A stretch of DNA of 64,000 nt from Dyella japonica A8 (GTDB lineage Bacteria > Pseudomonadota > Gammaproteobacteria > Xanthomonadales > Rhodanobacteraceae). The notes under the pieces were generated by a model. The model worked only from the letters and a program-made list of their open reading frames with translations. It made no database searches and was not told the origin of the DNA. The stretch covers positions 3,224,001-3,288,000 of the forward strand of contig NZ_CP008884.1 of assembly GCF_000725385.1 (NCBI RefSeq), read 5' to 3'. Positions 53,140-62,440 of this stretch are shown piece after piece (the stretch's first letter is position 1; the number at the start of each line of letters is the position of its first letter). Made by a program: the position numbers and the translations under genes.

Positions 53140-56100
53140 TTAGAACTTCCAGACAAAGCCTCCGCGGAAGCCACTGTCCACCACGCGATGCCCCACCTGC
53201 CCGTTGTAGGCCAGGCTGACGTTCGCATGGCGGGTCACCGGCACGGACAGTCCCACATCCAGCACCATCACATCGCGGGCCAACGGCACGCCATCAACCG
53301 CAAACGCGTCGCCACCGGCAAGCCCCATCTGCGCCTGCGGGTTCACCTGTCCGAACGCATGACGCCAGCCCAGCATGGCGTGTGCATCGAACACATCGCC
53401 ATTGAGCTGGAAGTGGGTCGCGGCGCGGGCGCCCAGCGTGCCGTAGGTCAAGGCATCATCGTCACCCTGCACACGCAGGGCAGCCGCTCCGCCATGCTCG
53501 GTGAAGCCATCGCTATGGAGGCGAACGTAGGCAGCCTGCGCAAACGGCTCCAGCGACATGCGCCGCCACTGCATGAGGTAACCGCCTTCGGCGAACGCCT
53601 GCTCCGTCGAGGCCTTGCCGTGCCCCAGCAGCTGCTCGCCGACCGTGCCGAAGGCCACGCCGCGCGTACTGTCGAAACTATGGCCGCTATAGGCGACGCC
53701 GCCGCGCAGACCCCATGCACCCCACTGCGAGCCGGCATACAGGCCGACGTGCGCATCGTCGCTGGCATCCGAACTGTGATGGCTCGCGGCCTGCAGCGAC
53801 GTCTGCGTGTAGCCGCCCAGCGCGCCCACATGCGTGTACTCGCCCACTGGCATATCCGCGCCGATGACGAAACCACCCAGCGAACGCGATACAGCCGCCG
53901 CGTTGCCGTTGCTGTCGCGATGCCCCCATGAGCCCAGGAACTGCCCCCACCACGCCAGGCCATTCGCCGCCGACGCGTCGGCGCTGGACGCGCTCGGCGT
54001 GCCGCCGCCATCCAGCTGGCTCAGCCTTCCGTTCACGGCATCGCGAATGAAGTGGCTGTCTTCGAGGAAGGTGCCACGCGCGCTGGCGTGGATATCGCCC
54101 TGCAATTGATCGGCCGCGCTACGGATAGCCGCATCGCTGGGCAGGTTCGCCACCGCCGCGAAAATGGCGTTGTTCGCAGCCAGTGACTGCACGCCATTCA
54201 ACGTCGACACTTCGTTGCGCGTGGCACCTACGCTGCCCAGGCTGCGGTTCTGCACCACATCCAGATAGACGTGCTGCGCGTCATACGCGGTGGCGATGCC
54301 GAGCACGGCGCTGAGCGTCGTGTTGCCACCCAGCGTGTACGTGCCGGTGACACCCTGATTCGCCGTAAGCACGGTGTAGCGCGCGCCCTTGGTGTAGAAC
54401 TCGCCTGCCGGCGCCGGCCCCACGGTAAGCACCGCACCCTGCGCAAGGGCGGCCTGTCCGCCCACGACGATCTGGCTGGAGTCTCCCGGTTGGCCGGGGT
54501 TCGCCGGTGCCAGATAGTTCGAGCCGGCGGCCTGCAAGTAATTGCCTGTCACTGCGAAGCCAGGGCCCGTGGGCATGACGGTGCCGCTTACGCTGAGCGA
54601 GCCGCCGATATGGCCCTGCCCCGTCAGCAGGCCGCTGCTCACCACCGAACCGGCGATGCGCCCGCTGTTGGCGAGCCAGCCCTGATTGACCACCGAACCA
54701 CCGATGCTGCCCGTGTTGCCGAGCACACCCAGGTTGAGCACGCCGCCGGCGAGGGAGCCGGAAAGATCCAGCTCACCCTGGGCGGCGATGCCCGTTGCCC
54801 CGGTATAGGTGTTCTGTCCGCTCAGCACTTCGCGCCCCGACGACACCACCAGGCCGCCACCGCCGCCGCTACTCAGGCCACCATCCGCCAACTGACCGGC
54901 GAAGTTGCCTGACGCATGCGTGAGCATCAGCACGTTGCCGCCCAGCTGCACCAGGCCCGCACCGGACAACGACGTGATGGTGGTGGCCTGCGATGCACGC
55001 GAGATGTCCAGCACGCCATCGATATGGACGTCCGAGGACGACGCGATGCTGCCCGGCCCGGCGATGCCCAGCCAGCCGGAGGGATTCACCACCGTCGCAC
55101 CGGTATACGTATTGGTGCCGCTGAGGTTGACGATGCCACCGGCCGCCACCGTGAAGGGACCGGTGCCCGAAATCACGCCAGCCAGCCCCAGCGGCCCCAT
55201 CGCGGACGTCACCGTAAAGCCGGTGGTGATGGCCGCATCCGTGACATAGAACGGCGTGTAGCCAGTGGCCTGATTCTGCAGGTCGTACATCACGGCATTG
55301 CGGAAAAAGAAGCCGATGCCGTAGATCGCGCCATTCGGGAACCCGCCATACGGCCCCACCGTCACCACGTTGGTGTAGTCGCCGCTGGAGTCGTCGCCCG
55401 TAAGCACGGAACTTGGCTGCGCCCCCGGCGCCACGCCCGTGGCCGTCAGGGTGATGCCCGGCACTTCATCGCCATTCGCATTGATATGCCCCGCCGCGGT
55501 TTCGCCCGAGAGCAGGCCCACGCCATTGTCGATCAGCATGATGTTGGGCGTGCCGGTATCGAACAACGTCGGCAGGCTGGCACTGCTGGTGGTCTTGCCG
55601 TCGCTCAACGCATACATGAACTGCGTGTCGAACTGATTGGCCGATGGTGCGCCGGAGAGTGCGAATGTGCCTTGCGCACCACCGATCCACGGCACCACGC
55701 TCAGGAACTGCGCGCGCAGCGCTGGCGTCAGCCCCAGAATCAGGCAACCGGAACCACAGTTGCCCGGCACACCCGCGCCACCGTTGGCTTCCACGATATA
55801 GCCGCTCTTGCTGAGCATGCCCGGCACGCCGTTGCCGAAATCACCTGCGCCCACGATGCCGTAGAACACGCCCTCTTCCGGTGCCACGCCATTGGCCAGG
55901 TTCTGCTGGAAGCCCGTGTCGATCTTCAACGTCACGCCATTGGCCGTACCCACCGGCGCGCCCGTGGCAGTGGACGTGACATAGGCGTAGTTGACCGCCA
56001 CCGGCGCACCGCCCGGCGTCGCAAAGTTCGCCACCTGCGCGCCACTGGTGGAGTTGTAGAACTGCATGCTGGCCACCGTGGTGGAGGCCTGCAGGTAACC

Positions 56101-56421
56101 GTACGTGCCGTCGCCATAGAGATAGAACTGCAGCGGCCCCGTCGCCGTGCCCGCCTGCGTGGGGAACCATGCCGGCCCCGACCCGTGCAACGCGGTCAAC
56201 CCCACATCGATGTTGAACGAATCGGAGCCTGTGTCGAACAGGTATTCCTGCGGCTGTGCGCCGTTGACGCCAACGTTGATGCCAAGCCGGTAGCCGAACT
56301 GTCCGCCACCGTAATTCTCTTGAATGATGTCCAGCGGAATGTCGCTGGTTTGTGCCCATGCCTGCGTGGAAAACGCGCACGCCAAAGCCAAGGCCAGTGG
56401 CCTGTATTGAATCTTCCTCAC
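53140..56421 (-). CDS. autotransporter with pepsin-like aspartic protease passenger
   Basis: 1093 aa. Signal peptide (ALALACAFSTQAWA, cleaved about 23). Residues about 25-400 look like a bilobal pepsin-type protease: catalytic motif FDTGSDSFNI (D63), flap-like YGDGT (102-106), GIVGAGDFGNG (188-198), a CGSGC pair (222-226), second catalytic motif FDTGTPNIM (D288), and GFFFRNAVMYDLQNQATGYTPF, the end of the C-lobe. Then passenger repeats (LSGTNTYTGAT, LSGQNTYTGAT), beta-helix-like Gly/Val-rich sequence, and a C-terminal beta-barrel (about 815-1093) ending in FVWKF. It would present or release an aspartic protease at the cell surface. Isolated gene with its own terminator. Confidence 0.82.
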   Translation of the reverse strand: MRKIQYRPLALALACAFSTQAWAQTSDIPLDIIQENYGGGQFGYRLGINVGVNGAQPQEYLFDTGSDSFNIDVGLTALHGSGPAWFPTQAGTATGPLQFYLYGDGTYGYLQASTTVASMQFYNSTSGAQVANFATPGGAPVAVNYAYVTSTATGAPVGTANGVTLKIDTGFQQNLANGVAPEEGVFYGIVGAGDFGNGVPGMLSKSGYIVEANGGAGVPGNCGSGCLILGLTPALRAQFLSVVPWIGGAQGTFALSGAPSANQFDTQFMYALSDGKTTSSASLPTLFDTGTPNIMLIDNGVGLLSGETAAGHINANGDEVPGITLTATGVAPGAQPSSVLTGDDSSGDYTNVVTVGPYGGFPNGAIYGIGFFFRNAVMYDLQNQATGYTPFYVTDAAITTGFTVTSAMGPLGLAGVISGTGPFTVAAGGIVNLSGTNTYTGATVVNPSGWLGIAGPGSIASSSDVHIDGVLDISRASQATTITSLSGAGLVQLGGNVLMLTHASGNFAGQLADGGLSSGGGGGLVVSSGREVLSGQNTYTGATGIAAQGELDLSGSLAGGVLNLGVLGNTGSIGGSVVNQGWLANSGRIAGSVVSSGLLTGQGHIGGSLSVSGTVMPTGPGFAVTGNYLQAAGSNYLAPANPGQPGDSSQIVVGGQAALAQGAVLTVGPAPAGEFYTKGARYTVLTANQGVTGTYTLGGNTTLSAVLGIATAYDAQHVYLDVVQNRSLGSVGATRNEVSTLNGVQSLAANNAIFAAVANLPSDAAIRSAADQLQGDIHASARGTFLEDSHFIRDAVNGRLSQLDGGGTPSASSADASAANGLAWWGQFLGSWGHRDSNGNAAAVSRSLGGFVIGADMPVGEYTHVGALGGYTQTSLQAASHHSSDASDDAHVGLYAGSQWGAWGLRGGVAYSGHSFDSTRGVAFGTVGEQLLGHGKASTEQAFAEGGYLMQWRRMSLEPFAQAAYVRLHSDGFTEHGGAAALRVQGDDDALTYGTLGARAATHFQLNGDVFDAHAMLGWRHAFGQVNPQAQMGLAGGDAFAVDGVPLARDVMVLDVGLSVPVTRHANVSLAYNGQVGHRVVDSGFRGGFVWKF

Positions 56422-56788
56422 CCTCTCCCTCCATCCATCGTTTTATGGGCTGCCGGCTTCCTGCGGTTGGACGGCAGCTGGCCGTGCCGGCCCGGCCACT
56501 GCGATACGTCTCCCCGCAGCTATGACGGGCGAGTGACCTAAAACGGAAATGGATCACAGTACGGAGTGGTGGTGAATCAAGCGGCAAGAAAATGCGCCCG
56601 GCGCACACGCCTTGGAGCGATAGCCCGCGTTTCTTCCTTGCGATAGCCAGGCCGCGAAGCCGGCCGCCCTCGCGCGGCCACCCGTTTGACGAGCCCAGGA
56701 AGCAAAGCACGCCGTCCTTTCTTCTCCGCCAAACTTTAAGCCCGGCTTCGCTGCTCACCGGCTGCAGATGCCGCCGCGTCGCCGTCGC
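56422..56788. other. intergenic region upstream of the autotransporter gene
   Basis: 367 bp with no convincing ORF. It should contain the autotransporter promoter; I found no clear palindrome or -35/-10 pair. Confidence 0.4.
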
Positions 56789-57430
56789 TCATGACGGCGC
56801 CTTGTACTTCCCTGGTCGAAACATTTGGAAGCGCTGCGAATCATCTACCGCGAAGTAGTCCGCTGGCCCACCACCTCTCAATATGGGCACGGAGGCGGCT
56901 GTGCTGTAGATGCCGTCGACCAGCAGCCGCTTGTCGATGTGCACGGCCACAACCTCACCAAGGACGAGCCACGTATCCACCAACGTTTCATCGGCGCCCT
57001 TCAACTGAATAAGTTGTGTCAATCGACACTCGAAGTTCACCGGGCTCTCGGCGACGCGAGGCGGCTTTACCAATGTCGACGGCGCATGGGTCAACCCGGC
57101 CAACTTGAATTCGTCAACGCCGGGAGCAGCAACGATGGAGGTCATATTCACCGCCTCCGCCAGCCCCCTGGTTGCCAGGTTCCACACGAACTGACCCGTT
57201 GCCTGGATGTTCCGAACACTGTCCTTCCAGCCCACGCTGGCAAATCCGATGATGGGCGGCACGTAGTTGAATGCATTGAAGAAGCTGTAAGGCGCGAGAT
57301 TGATGCAGCCTTCGACAGATCGCGTCGACACCCATCCGATGGGCCGCGGCCCCACGATCGCACTGAACGGGTCGTGAGGAAGGCCGTGTCCAAGCCTGGG
57401 TTCGTAGTAGTGGAAGTTTTTCTCAGTCAT
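56789..57430 (-). CDS. flavin reductase-like FMN-binding protein
   Basis: 213 aa. HYYEPRLGHGLPHDPFSAIVGPRPIGWVSTRSVEGCINLAPYSFFNAF is the split-barrel flavin reductase start; VWNLATRGLAEAVNMTS and WLVLGEVVAVHID follow. Such proteins reduce FMN/FAD for a partner or act alone; the neighbouring dehydrogenase complex suggests a sugar or aromatic context, not a clear partner. The start at 57430 (MTEKNFHYY) matches relatives; 57451 is an alternative. Confidence 0.87.
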   Translation of the reverse strand: MTEKNFHYYEPRLGHGLPHDPFSAIVGPRPIGWVSTRSVEGCINLAPYSFFNAFNYVPPIIGFASVGWKDSVRNIQATGQFVWNLATRGLAEAVNMTSIVAAPGVDEFKLAGLTHAPSTLVKPPRVAESPVNFECRLTQLIQLKGADETLVDTWLVLGEVVAVHIDKRLLVDGIYSTAASVPILRGGGPADYFAVDDSQRFQMFRPGKYKAPS

Positions 57431-57475
57431 CAGCGCGAAGCACCCTGGCATGGATTCGCGTCATCGACGCAACCT

Positions 57476-58741
57476 TTAGAGCGTCGCCTGCAGGTGCAGC
57501 GAGAAAACAAAACTGTCTGGCCGGCTTGTGTAGGCACCGGGTCGAATAACGTATTGAACAGCGGGCCGCACGATAAGCCAGTGAGTTGCCTGGACGCCGT
57601 AGTTGAGCTCATACAACTGCTCATTGGTTTGCCCGGCTTTGCCTGCCGCCTCCTCAGCCTGGCGCGTGCGCGCGGAAATATCCAGGCGCGTCCAGGCGAG
57701 GCTCAGTATGTCGTCCTCCCGGCTAGGGAAGGTGCCGCGCCAGCTCAGGCCAGCCTCCCACGAGTGGCGCATCAAGCCCGTGGCTGCATCGGCCTGGGTG
57801 GCAATGGCGAACGCGGAAATGCCGCGGACCGTGTCGAGTGACGGCTTCCAGAAGCGCTGCTCCAGCTGGACATACTCGCCCGTGCGATGGGATGCCGTCT
57901 GCCCCGCCGCCCCAAGCACCGGCGCATCGGATGTGTCGAGATAGAAACCGACCTTGTAGGTACCAGGATAAGCGCGGGGACTTTGTCCGTGCACATAACC
58001 AAATTCAACGGGAATCAACGCGCCCGTGGTGCCTACAAAACTCAGCTTGAAACCTCCGTTGGCCTGCTTTCGCGACGGGTTGACGTCGTAAACGCCGGCT
58101 TGTGCGTACCAACCGGAAGGATCCTTCCACTTCACGCGCATGCCCCACTGCCCCGTCGGATTGTCCAGCCATCCGGAGCTGTAGATGGGGCCCAGGGGAT
58201 GTCCGCATTGCCCGTTGTTGTTGAAGTTGCAAACGTTGGGCAGGCCGCCGAAGTCATTTCCCATCGAGTAGAAGCCGCCCTTGATGCTCAGGCGGCGATC
58301 CATGAAGAAACGTTCGTACGAAAGCTCGTCGAAGCGGAAATTCTGGCCCTGACCCCAATAGGCCTGATCCTGAATGTACGCGCCGGTATAGCGCTCGTGG
58401 ACGGCGTGACCGAAACGGTCGGAGAACACCACGATCAGGGAGCCGTCGAACCCGAACAGCTTGCCGGTGTCGATGATGGCGCCGAAATCGATGCTCTGCG
58501 CTGACGTCCAGCCATGGCCTTTGTAGCCTTTATCGTTGATGCCGGGTTCCACGATGATGTGTCCCGTCAGGTTGATGCCGTGCGCCTCCAGCCATTCGCG
58601 CCCTGACCAATCCTGCGTCAGCGGCACCTGCGGAACGGTGTCGACCGGCCGGGAATCGCTCGGTGGACTCGCGCCCTGCGCAAACGCCCCCACACTCACC
58701 GTCAACAGGCTGATGGAAGCCATGGCCCAACCGTACGTCAT
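57476..58741 (-). CDS. OprB-type carbohydrate-selective porin
   Basis: 421 aa. Signal peptide MTYGWAMASISLLTVSVGAFA; then DWSGREWLEAHGINLTGHIIVEPGIN, YERFFMDRRLSIKGGFYSMGNDFGG and the late PAVQYVIRPGAY, all typical of OprB. Ends in a barrel strand (VFSLHLQATL). The ATG overlaps the cytochrome gene stop (ATGA), so it is translated with the dehydrogenase genes and likely feeds them sugar. Confidence 0.92.
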   Translation of the reverse strand: MTYGWAMASISLLTVSVGAFAQGASPPSDSRPVDTVPQVPLTQDWSGREWLEAHGINLTGHIIVEPGINDKGYKGHGWTSAQSIDFGAIIDTGKLFGFDGSLIVVFSDRFGHAVHERYTGAYIQDQAYWGQGQNFRFDELSYERFFMDRRLSIKGGFYSMGNDFGGLPNVCNFNNNGQCGHPLGPIYSSGWLDNPTGQWGMRVKWKDPSGWYAQAGVYDVNPSRKQANGGFKLSFVGTTGALIPVEFGYVHGQSPRAYPGTYKVGFYLDTSDAPVLGAAGQTASHRTGEYVQLEQRFWKPSLDTVRGISAFAIATQADAATGLMRHSWEAGLSWRGTFPSREDDILSLAWTRLDISARTRQAEEAAGKAGQTNEQLYELNYGVQATHWLIVRPAVQYVIRPGAYTSRPDSFVFSLHLQATL

Positions 58742-60117
58742 ACCCGTGCCCCCAGCTTCCGACGACGACACCCGAACCACCACCCGAAGAGAAGCACGAA
58801 AATCCCCAGGACCACCAGCGCTCCATAGCGCACCAGGCCAAGAAGGACTGGCGGCGATCCGCCCTGGCGTATCCGCGCCACATCGCCCGCGTTCATCGAG
58901 TCGCCAGGGCCGAAGGTCTGGCGGACATAGCTCAACACCGCAGCCACTTGCGCATCGTCCAGGGTCTGGACGTAGGAGCCCTCGGCAAAGTGCGGCATCA
59001 GCACGTGCTTGCCTGCCACGGTGCGATCCACCCCGAACAGCACTACCGCGACAAGGTTGTCCGGACGTGATGCCCCCACCGTGGAGTTATGGGTCAACGA
59101 CGGGTAATAACCATCGCGACTCCCCTCTCCACGCGCCCCATGGCAGCTCGCACAAAGGCCTGAGTAAAGCGAGGGGCCGCTGACGGCCTCGTTTGCCGTG
59201 CCGCGGATGGCCGATTCCGGCATGGGCGAACCCGGCCATGCGAACGCGGGCCGCTGCACTGTCGCATCCTTGATGGGCGGTATCGAGCGGACATAGCGCA
59301 CAAGGGCAGCGATATCGGCGTCACTCAGCTGCGAAAGGCTGTGCGTAATCGCTTCGGCCATGCCGCCGGCGGCCTGAGCCTTGCCGGGCACGCGCCCTGT
59401 CTTCAGGTACTGACCCAGCTCGGCATCCGACCACCCACCCAGGCCACTCACCGGATCGCTGGTAATGTTGGGTGCGTACCATGAACCCAGCGGCGCACCG
59501 GCATAGGCCTGGCGAGACAACTCCTGCATCAGCCATCCGCGTGGCGTGTGGCACGCCGAGCAATGCTCCAGGGCTTCAGCAAGGTAGGCGCCACGATTCC
59601 ATGCTTCGTCATGCGAGGCGTTGGCGGAAAAGCGCTTTCCATCAAGGAACAACACGTTCCACGCCGCCATCGAGAATCGCAGGTTGAATGGAAACGGCAG
59701 GTGTGTCTCCGTGGACGCACGATCGACGGGAGTCACTTCCGTCATGAAGTACACGTAGAGAGCGTGAATGTCCTCATCGGAAAGTTTCGCGTACGAGGTG
59801 TAGGGCATCGCCGGATACAGATGCGCCCCGTCTTTGCGCACCCCTTCGCGAAGTGCCCGGGCGAACTCGCGCTCGTCATAGTTGCCAATACCGTAATTCT
59901 TGGAGGGCGTGATATTGCTCGACCAGATCGTGCCCAATGGGGACTCGATGGCGTAATTGCCCGCATACGCCTCGCCTCCCCCGGGTTGGGTATGGCATGC
60001 CGCGCAGTCCGCGGCCGTGGCCAGGTACCGCCCGCGCTCGGCCACGGCGTCGGCCGACGACGCATGGGGTGCGACCAGGGCGAGCATCAACCATCCCAGC
60101 AGGCATGCCCGTTTCAT
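58738..60117 (-). CDS. triheme cytochrome c subunit of a membrane-bound dehydrogenase
   Basis: 459 aa. Signal peptide (LLGWLMLALVAPHASS). Three haem-binding sites: CAACH, CSACH and CASCH, one in each of three cytochrome-c domains. The C-terminal helix LVRYGALVVLGIFVLLFGWWF anchors it in the inner membrane. This is the electron-accepting beta subunit as in gluconate, sorbitol and FAD-glucose dehydrogenases, passing electrons to ubiquinone. ATGA overlaps join it both to the GMC subunit and to the porin. Confidence 0.93.
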   Translation of the reverse strand: MKRACLLGWLMLALVAPHASSADAVAERGRYLATAADCAACHTQPGGGEAYAGNYAIESPLGTIWSSNITPSKNYGIGNYDEREFARALREGVRKDGAHLYPAMPYTSYAKLSDEDIHALYVYFMTEVTPVDRASTETHLPFPFNLRFSMAAWNVLFLDGKRFSANASHDEAWNRGAYLAEALEHCSACHTPRGWLMQELSRQAYAGAPLGSWYAPNITSDPVSGLGGWSDAELGQYLKTGRVPGKAQAAGGMAEAITHSLSQLSDADIAALVRYVRSIPPIKDATVQRPAFAWPGSPMPESAIRGTANEAVSGPSLYSGLCASCHGARGEGSRDGYYPSLTHNSTVGASRPDNLVAVVLFGVDRTVAGKHVLMPHFAEGSYVQTLDDAQVAAVLSYVRQTFGPGDSMNAGDVARIRQGGSPPVLLGLVRYGALVVLGIFVLLFGWWFGCRRRKLGARV

Positions 60118-61754
60118 GCGGCACGCCCCATGGCATCTGCTGCCTTCAGCGCCAGTGCGGCCATGGTGAGCGTGGTGTTCACCACACTCGCCGATGCCAT
60201 GGGGCCACCGCCAGGCAGCCACAGATTCGGGTGGTCGTGCGCCCGGCAATCGCCATCGACCACGGAGCTGCGCGGGTCCGCCCCCATGATGGTCGACCCC
60301 ATGATGTGATTGTTCGCGTTGAGTGCCGTGGTGATCTCAAACTCTTCCGCGTTGAAAAGCGATCCGATGTGACGAAGTTGATCGCAGGCCTTGTCATAGC
60401 CTTTGTGCACGTAGTCGCCAACGGCGTAATAGATGTCGGGGCAAGCCAAGCCATGGCCATCGCGGCGCGTCTTGGACAGCGTAAGCCGGTTGGCGGGATC
60501 CGGTAGCGGTTCCAGGCTGATCGACAGGTCGACGCCAAGCGCGACACGACGCCGGATCTCCTCGTCAAGCGCCTTGCCGGTCAGGCCGCGCTTGAGCGCT
60601 TGCGAGGTGGCGGTGGGAACACGACTGATATTGTTGAGAATGATTTTATTGGCCGAATACTGGGAGCGGAATTCGCCTTCACGCGGACCGACCATGCAGC
60701 TGGACTGTGCGGGGCCGCGCCCGAGCCATAGCGGGCGATCTGCGAGAAAGCTGCAATGGAAGCCCGAGTGGTCCATCATGTTGCGGCCCACTTGATCAGA
60801 CGAGTTGGCAATGCCCCTTGGGTTTTGCTTGTTGGCGGCGAGCAGAAGGAGCCGCGGCGTTTCCAGCGCATTGCACGCTATGACGAACTGACGCCCGGTC
60901 GCTTTGTGACTGACGTGCTTCGCGTCATACCAGTGCACCGCCGTCACGCGGTTGTTGTCGTCGGTATCGATCCCGTAGACGACAGCCTCGTCCAGCACCT
61001 TGGCACCCACGCGCTCGGCGGCCTCCACGGTGTGGATGGCGTTGTACATGGCGCCGATGGGACAGATGGGCTGGCAGTTGTTGTTGCCGCAGCAGGCGGG
61101 CCGGCCATTCCACGGCGTGATCATGCGCCCCTGGGGAATGGGTATGAGGTTGTAGCCGTGTGGATTGACGACTTCCGCAAAGGTGGCATCGCCGTGCCCC
61201 CACGGAATCATGTCGGCGAGGTAGGGCTTGGATCGCTGCGACGGACTTTGCAGCGCGGCATCGTTCGGGCCGGAAACCCCCATCGCCTCTTCGGCACGGC
61301 AGTAGTACGGCTCCAGATCATCGTAGCTGATCGGCCAGTCGCGTCCGACGCCATAGGTGGATTGCATCCGGAAATCGGCCGGCAAATGGCGCCAGCACGA
61401 TGCTGCCCAGTGCCATGTCGTACCACCGACAGCCTTGATGAAACCCTGCCTGTAACTGCTCGCGTCCGGTCCGGACAACGCCACATAGTCATTCGGCGGG
61501 TAGTACAGCGGCGCCGTGGCCATCGGCGACTGCGGGTACGGGCCCTGGAAGTCGCTCCCGAGCCGTCGTTCGAAACTGATGTTGCGCCAGTTCTCGACAA
61601 CGTCGGCACGTTTGATGCGTGGCCCGGCTTCAAGTATCAGGACCGACTTCCCAGCCGCGGCCCATTGGTGGGCGATCAGGGCGCCAACGACGCCGGAGCC
61701 CACGATGACGATGTCAGCGTCGGCATCACCGTCGTGAAAACGAGGTGCGTTCAT
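60114..61754 (-). CDS. GMC dehydrogenase alpha subunit (FAD-glucose-dehydrogenase-like)
   Basis: 546 aa. FAD motif IVGSGVVGALIAHQWAAAG; iron-sulfur motif CCGNNNCQPICPIGAMYN, almost identical to the 3Fe-4S site of Burkholderia-type FAD-glucose dehydrogenase; C-terminal NNHIMGSTIMG and LWLPGGGPMASASVVNTTLTMAALAL, with catalytic His and Asn. No own signal; exported with the TAT small subunit. Gene order small subunit, alpha, cytochrome c equals the known gamma-alpha-beta order. The sugar oxidised could be glucose or another aldose, fructose or sorbitol. Confidence 0.92.
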   Translation of the reverse strand: MNAPRFHDGDADADIVIVGSGVVGALIAHQWAAAGKSVLILEAGPRIKRADVVENWRNISFERRLGSDFQGPYPQSPMATAPLYYPPNDYVALSGPDASSYRQGFIKAVGGTTWHWAASCWRHLPADFRMQSTYGVGRDWPISYDDLEPYYCRAEEAMGVSGPNDAALQSPSQRSKPYLADMIPWGHGDATFAEVVNPHGYNLIPIPQGRMITPWNGRPACCGNNNCQPICPIGAMYNAIHTVEAAERVGAKVLDEAVVYGIDTDDNNRVTAVHWYDAKHVSHKATGRQFVIACNALETPRLLLLAANKQNPRGIANSSDQVGRNMMDHSGFHCSFLADRPLWLGRGPAQSSCMVGPREGEFRSQYSANKIILNNISRVPTATSQALKRGLTGKALDEEIRRRVALGVDLSISLEPLPDPANRLTLSKTRRDGHGLACPDIYYAVGDYVHKGYDKACDQLRHIGSLFNAEEFEITTALNANNHIMGSTIMGADPRSSVVDGDCRAHDHPNLWLPGGGPMASASVVNTTLTMAALALKAADAMGRAA

Positions 61755-61816
61755 AGGTTTTCATCCCCAAGGCGGCGCCGCGCACGGAAGCGGCGTGTAC
61801 AACAGTTCGATGCCGC

Positions 61817-62353
61817 TCAGATGCGCGGCGAATCCAGTTCAGGCGTAGGGGCCACCCACCAGGCTGGGCCTCCCAAGGCATACGTGGGTGGTGACAAGGC
61901 ATCGGCGACGGGACGCTGCATCAGTGCGTCGCGATAGGCGACAGTCACCGCCTGCGAGCCCTTCCCTACCGTGCCGGTGTACCAGGCGGCAATGATGGCC
62001 AGGGCGGCGGCCTTTGCCGGCCCCGCGGCTTCGACGAGTGCGGATGGCTCCGTCACATGGGTGGCGAGTTGTGACAGCTCTGCAACATGCGCATAGGTTG
62101 AAGGGTCTGCCGTCTTGAACGCTTCGGCCATGCGGGCTGCCATCAGCGGCTCCAGATCGGTCTTGCCGGTCAGCACTTGTGACAGCCGCAGGAACGCAGG
62201 ATCCGCGGCAGGCGCCGTGGATGGGGTCGCTGCAAGGGACAGGGCTCTTCCTGACGCGACCCATACAAGCGCCGTGCCCGCGCCGATCAGAAACAGACGG
62301 CGTGAGAGCGAATCGATCGAGAGGGGGTTGGAGCTTTCGAGAGTCTCGGACAT
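61817..62353 (-). CDS. TAT-signal small (gamma) subunit of the dehydrogenase
   Basis: 178 aa. SRRLFLIGAGTALVWVASGRALSLA is a twin-arginine signal (about residues 16-40). The mature part (FLRLSQVLTGKTDLEPLMAARMAEAF ... LAIIAAWYTGTVGKG ... PTYALGGPAWWVAPTPEL) matches the sorbitol/FAD-glucose dehydrogenase small subunit family. AGGAG 7 bp upstream supports 62353. It leads the operon of alpha, cytochrome and porin. Confidence 0.9.
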   Translation of the reverse strand: MSETLESSNPLSIDSLSRRLFLIGAGTALVWVASGRALSLAATPSTAPAADPAFLRLSQVLTGKTDLEPLMAARMAEAFKTADPSTYAHVAELSQLATHVTEPSALVEAAGPAKAAALAIIAAWYTGTVGKGSQAVTVAYRDALMQRPVADALSPPTYALGGPAWWVAPTPELDSPRI

Positions 62354-62440
62354 GGGACGCTCCTGTAGAGGGCCTCTCACGCCGCGCGGGTATGTTGCGC
62401 GGGGTGAACTATTTTACGTCGATGCTGCGTATAGCCTGCG

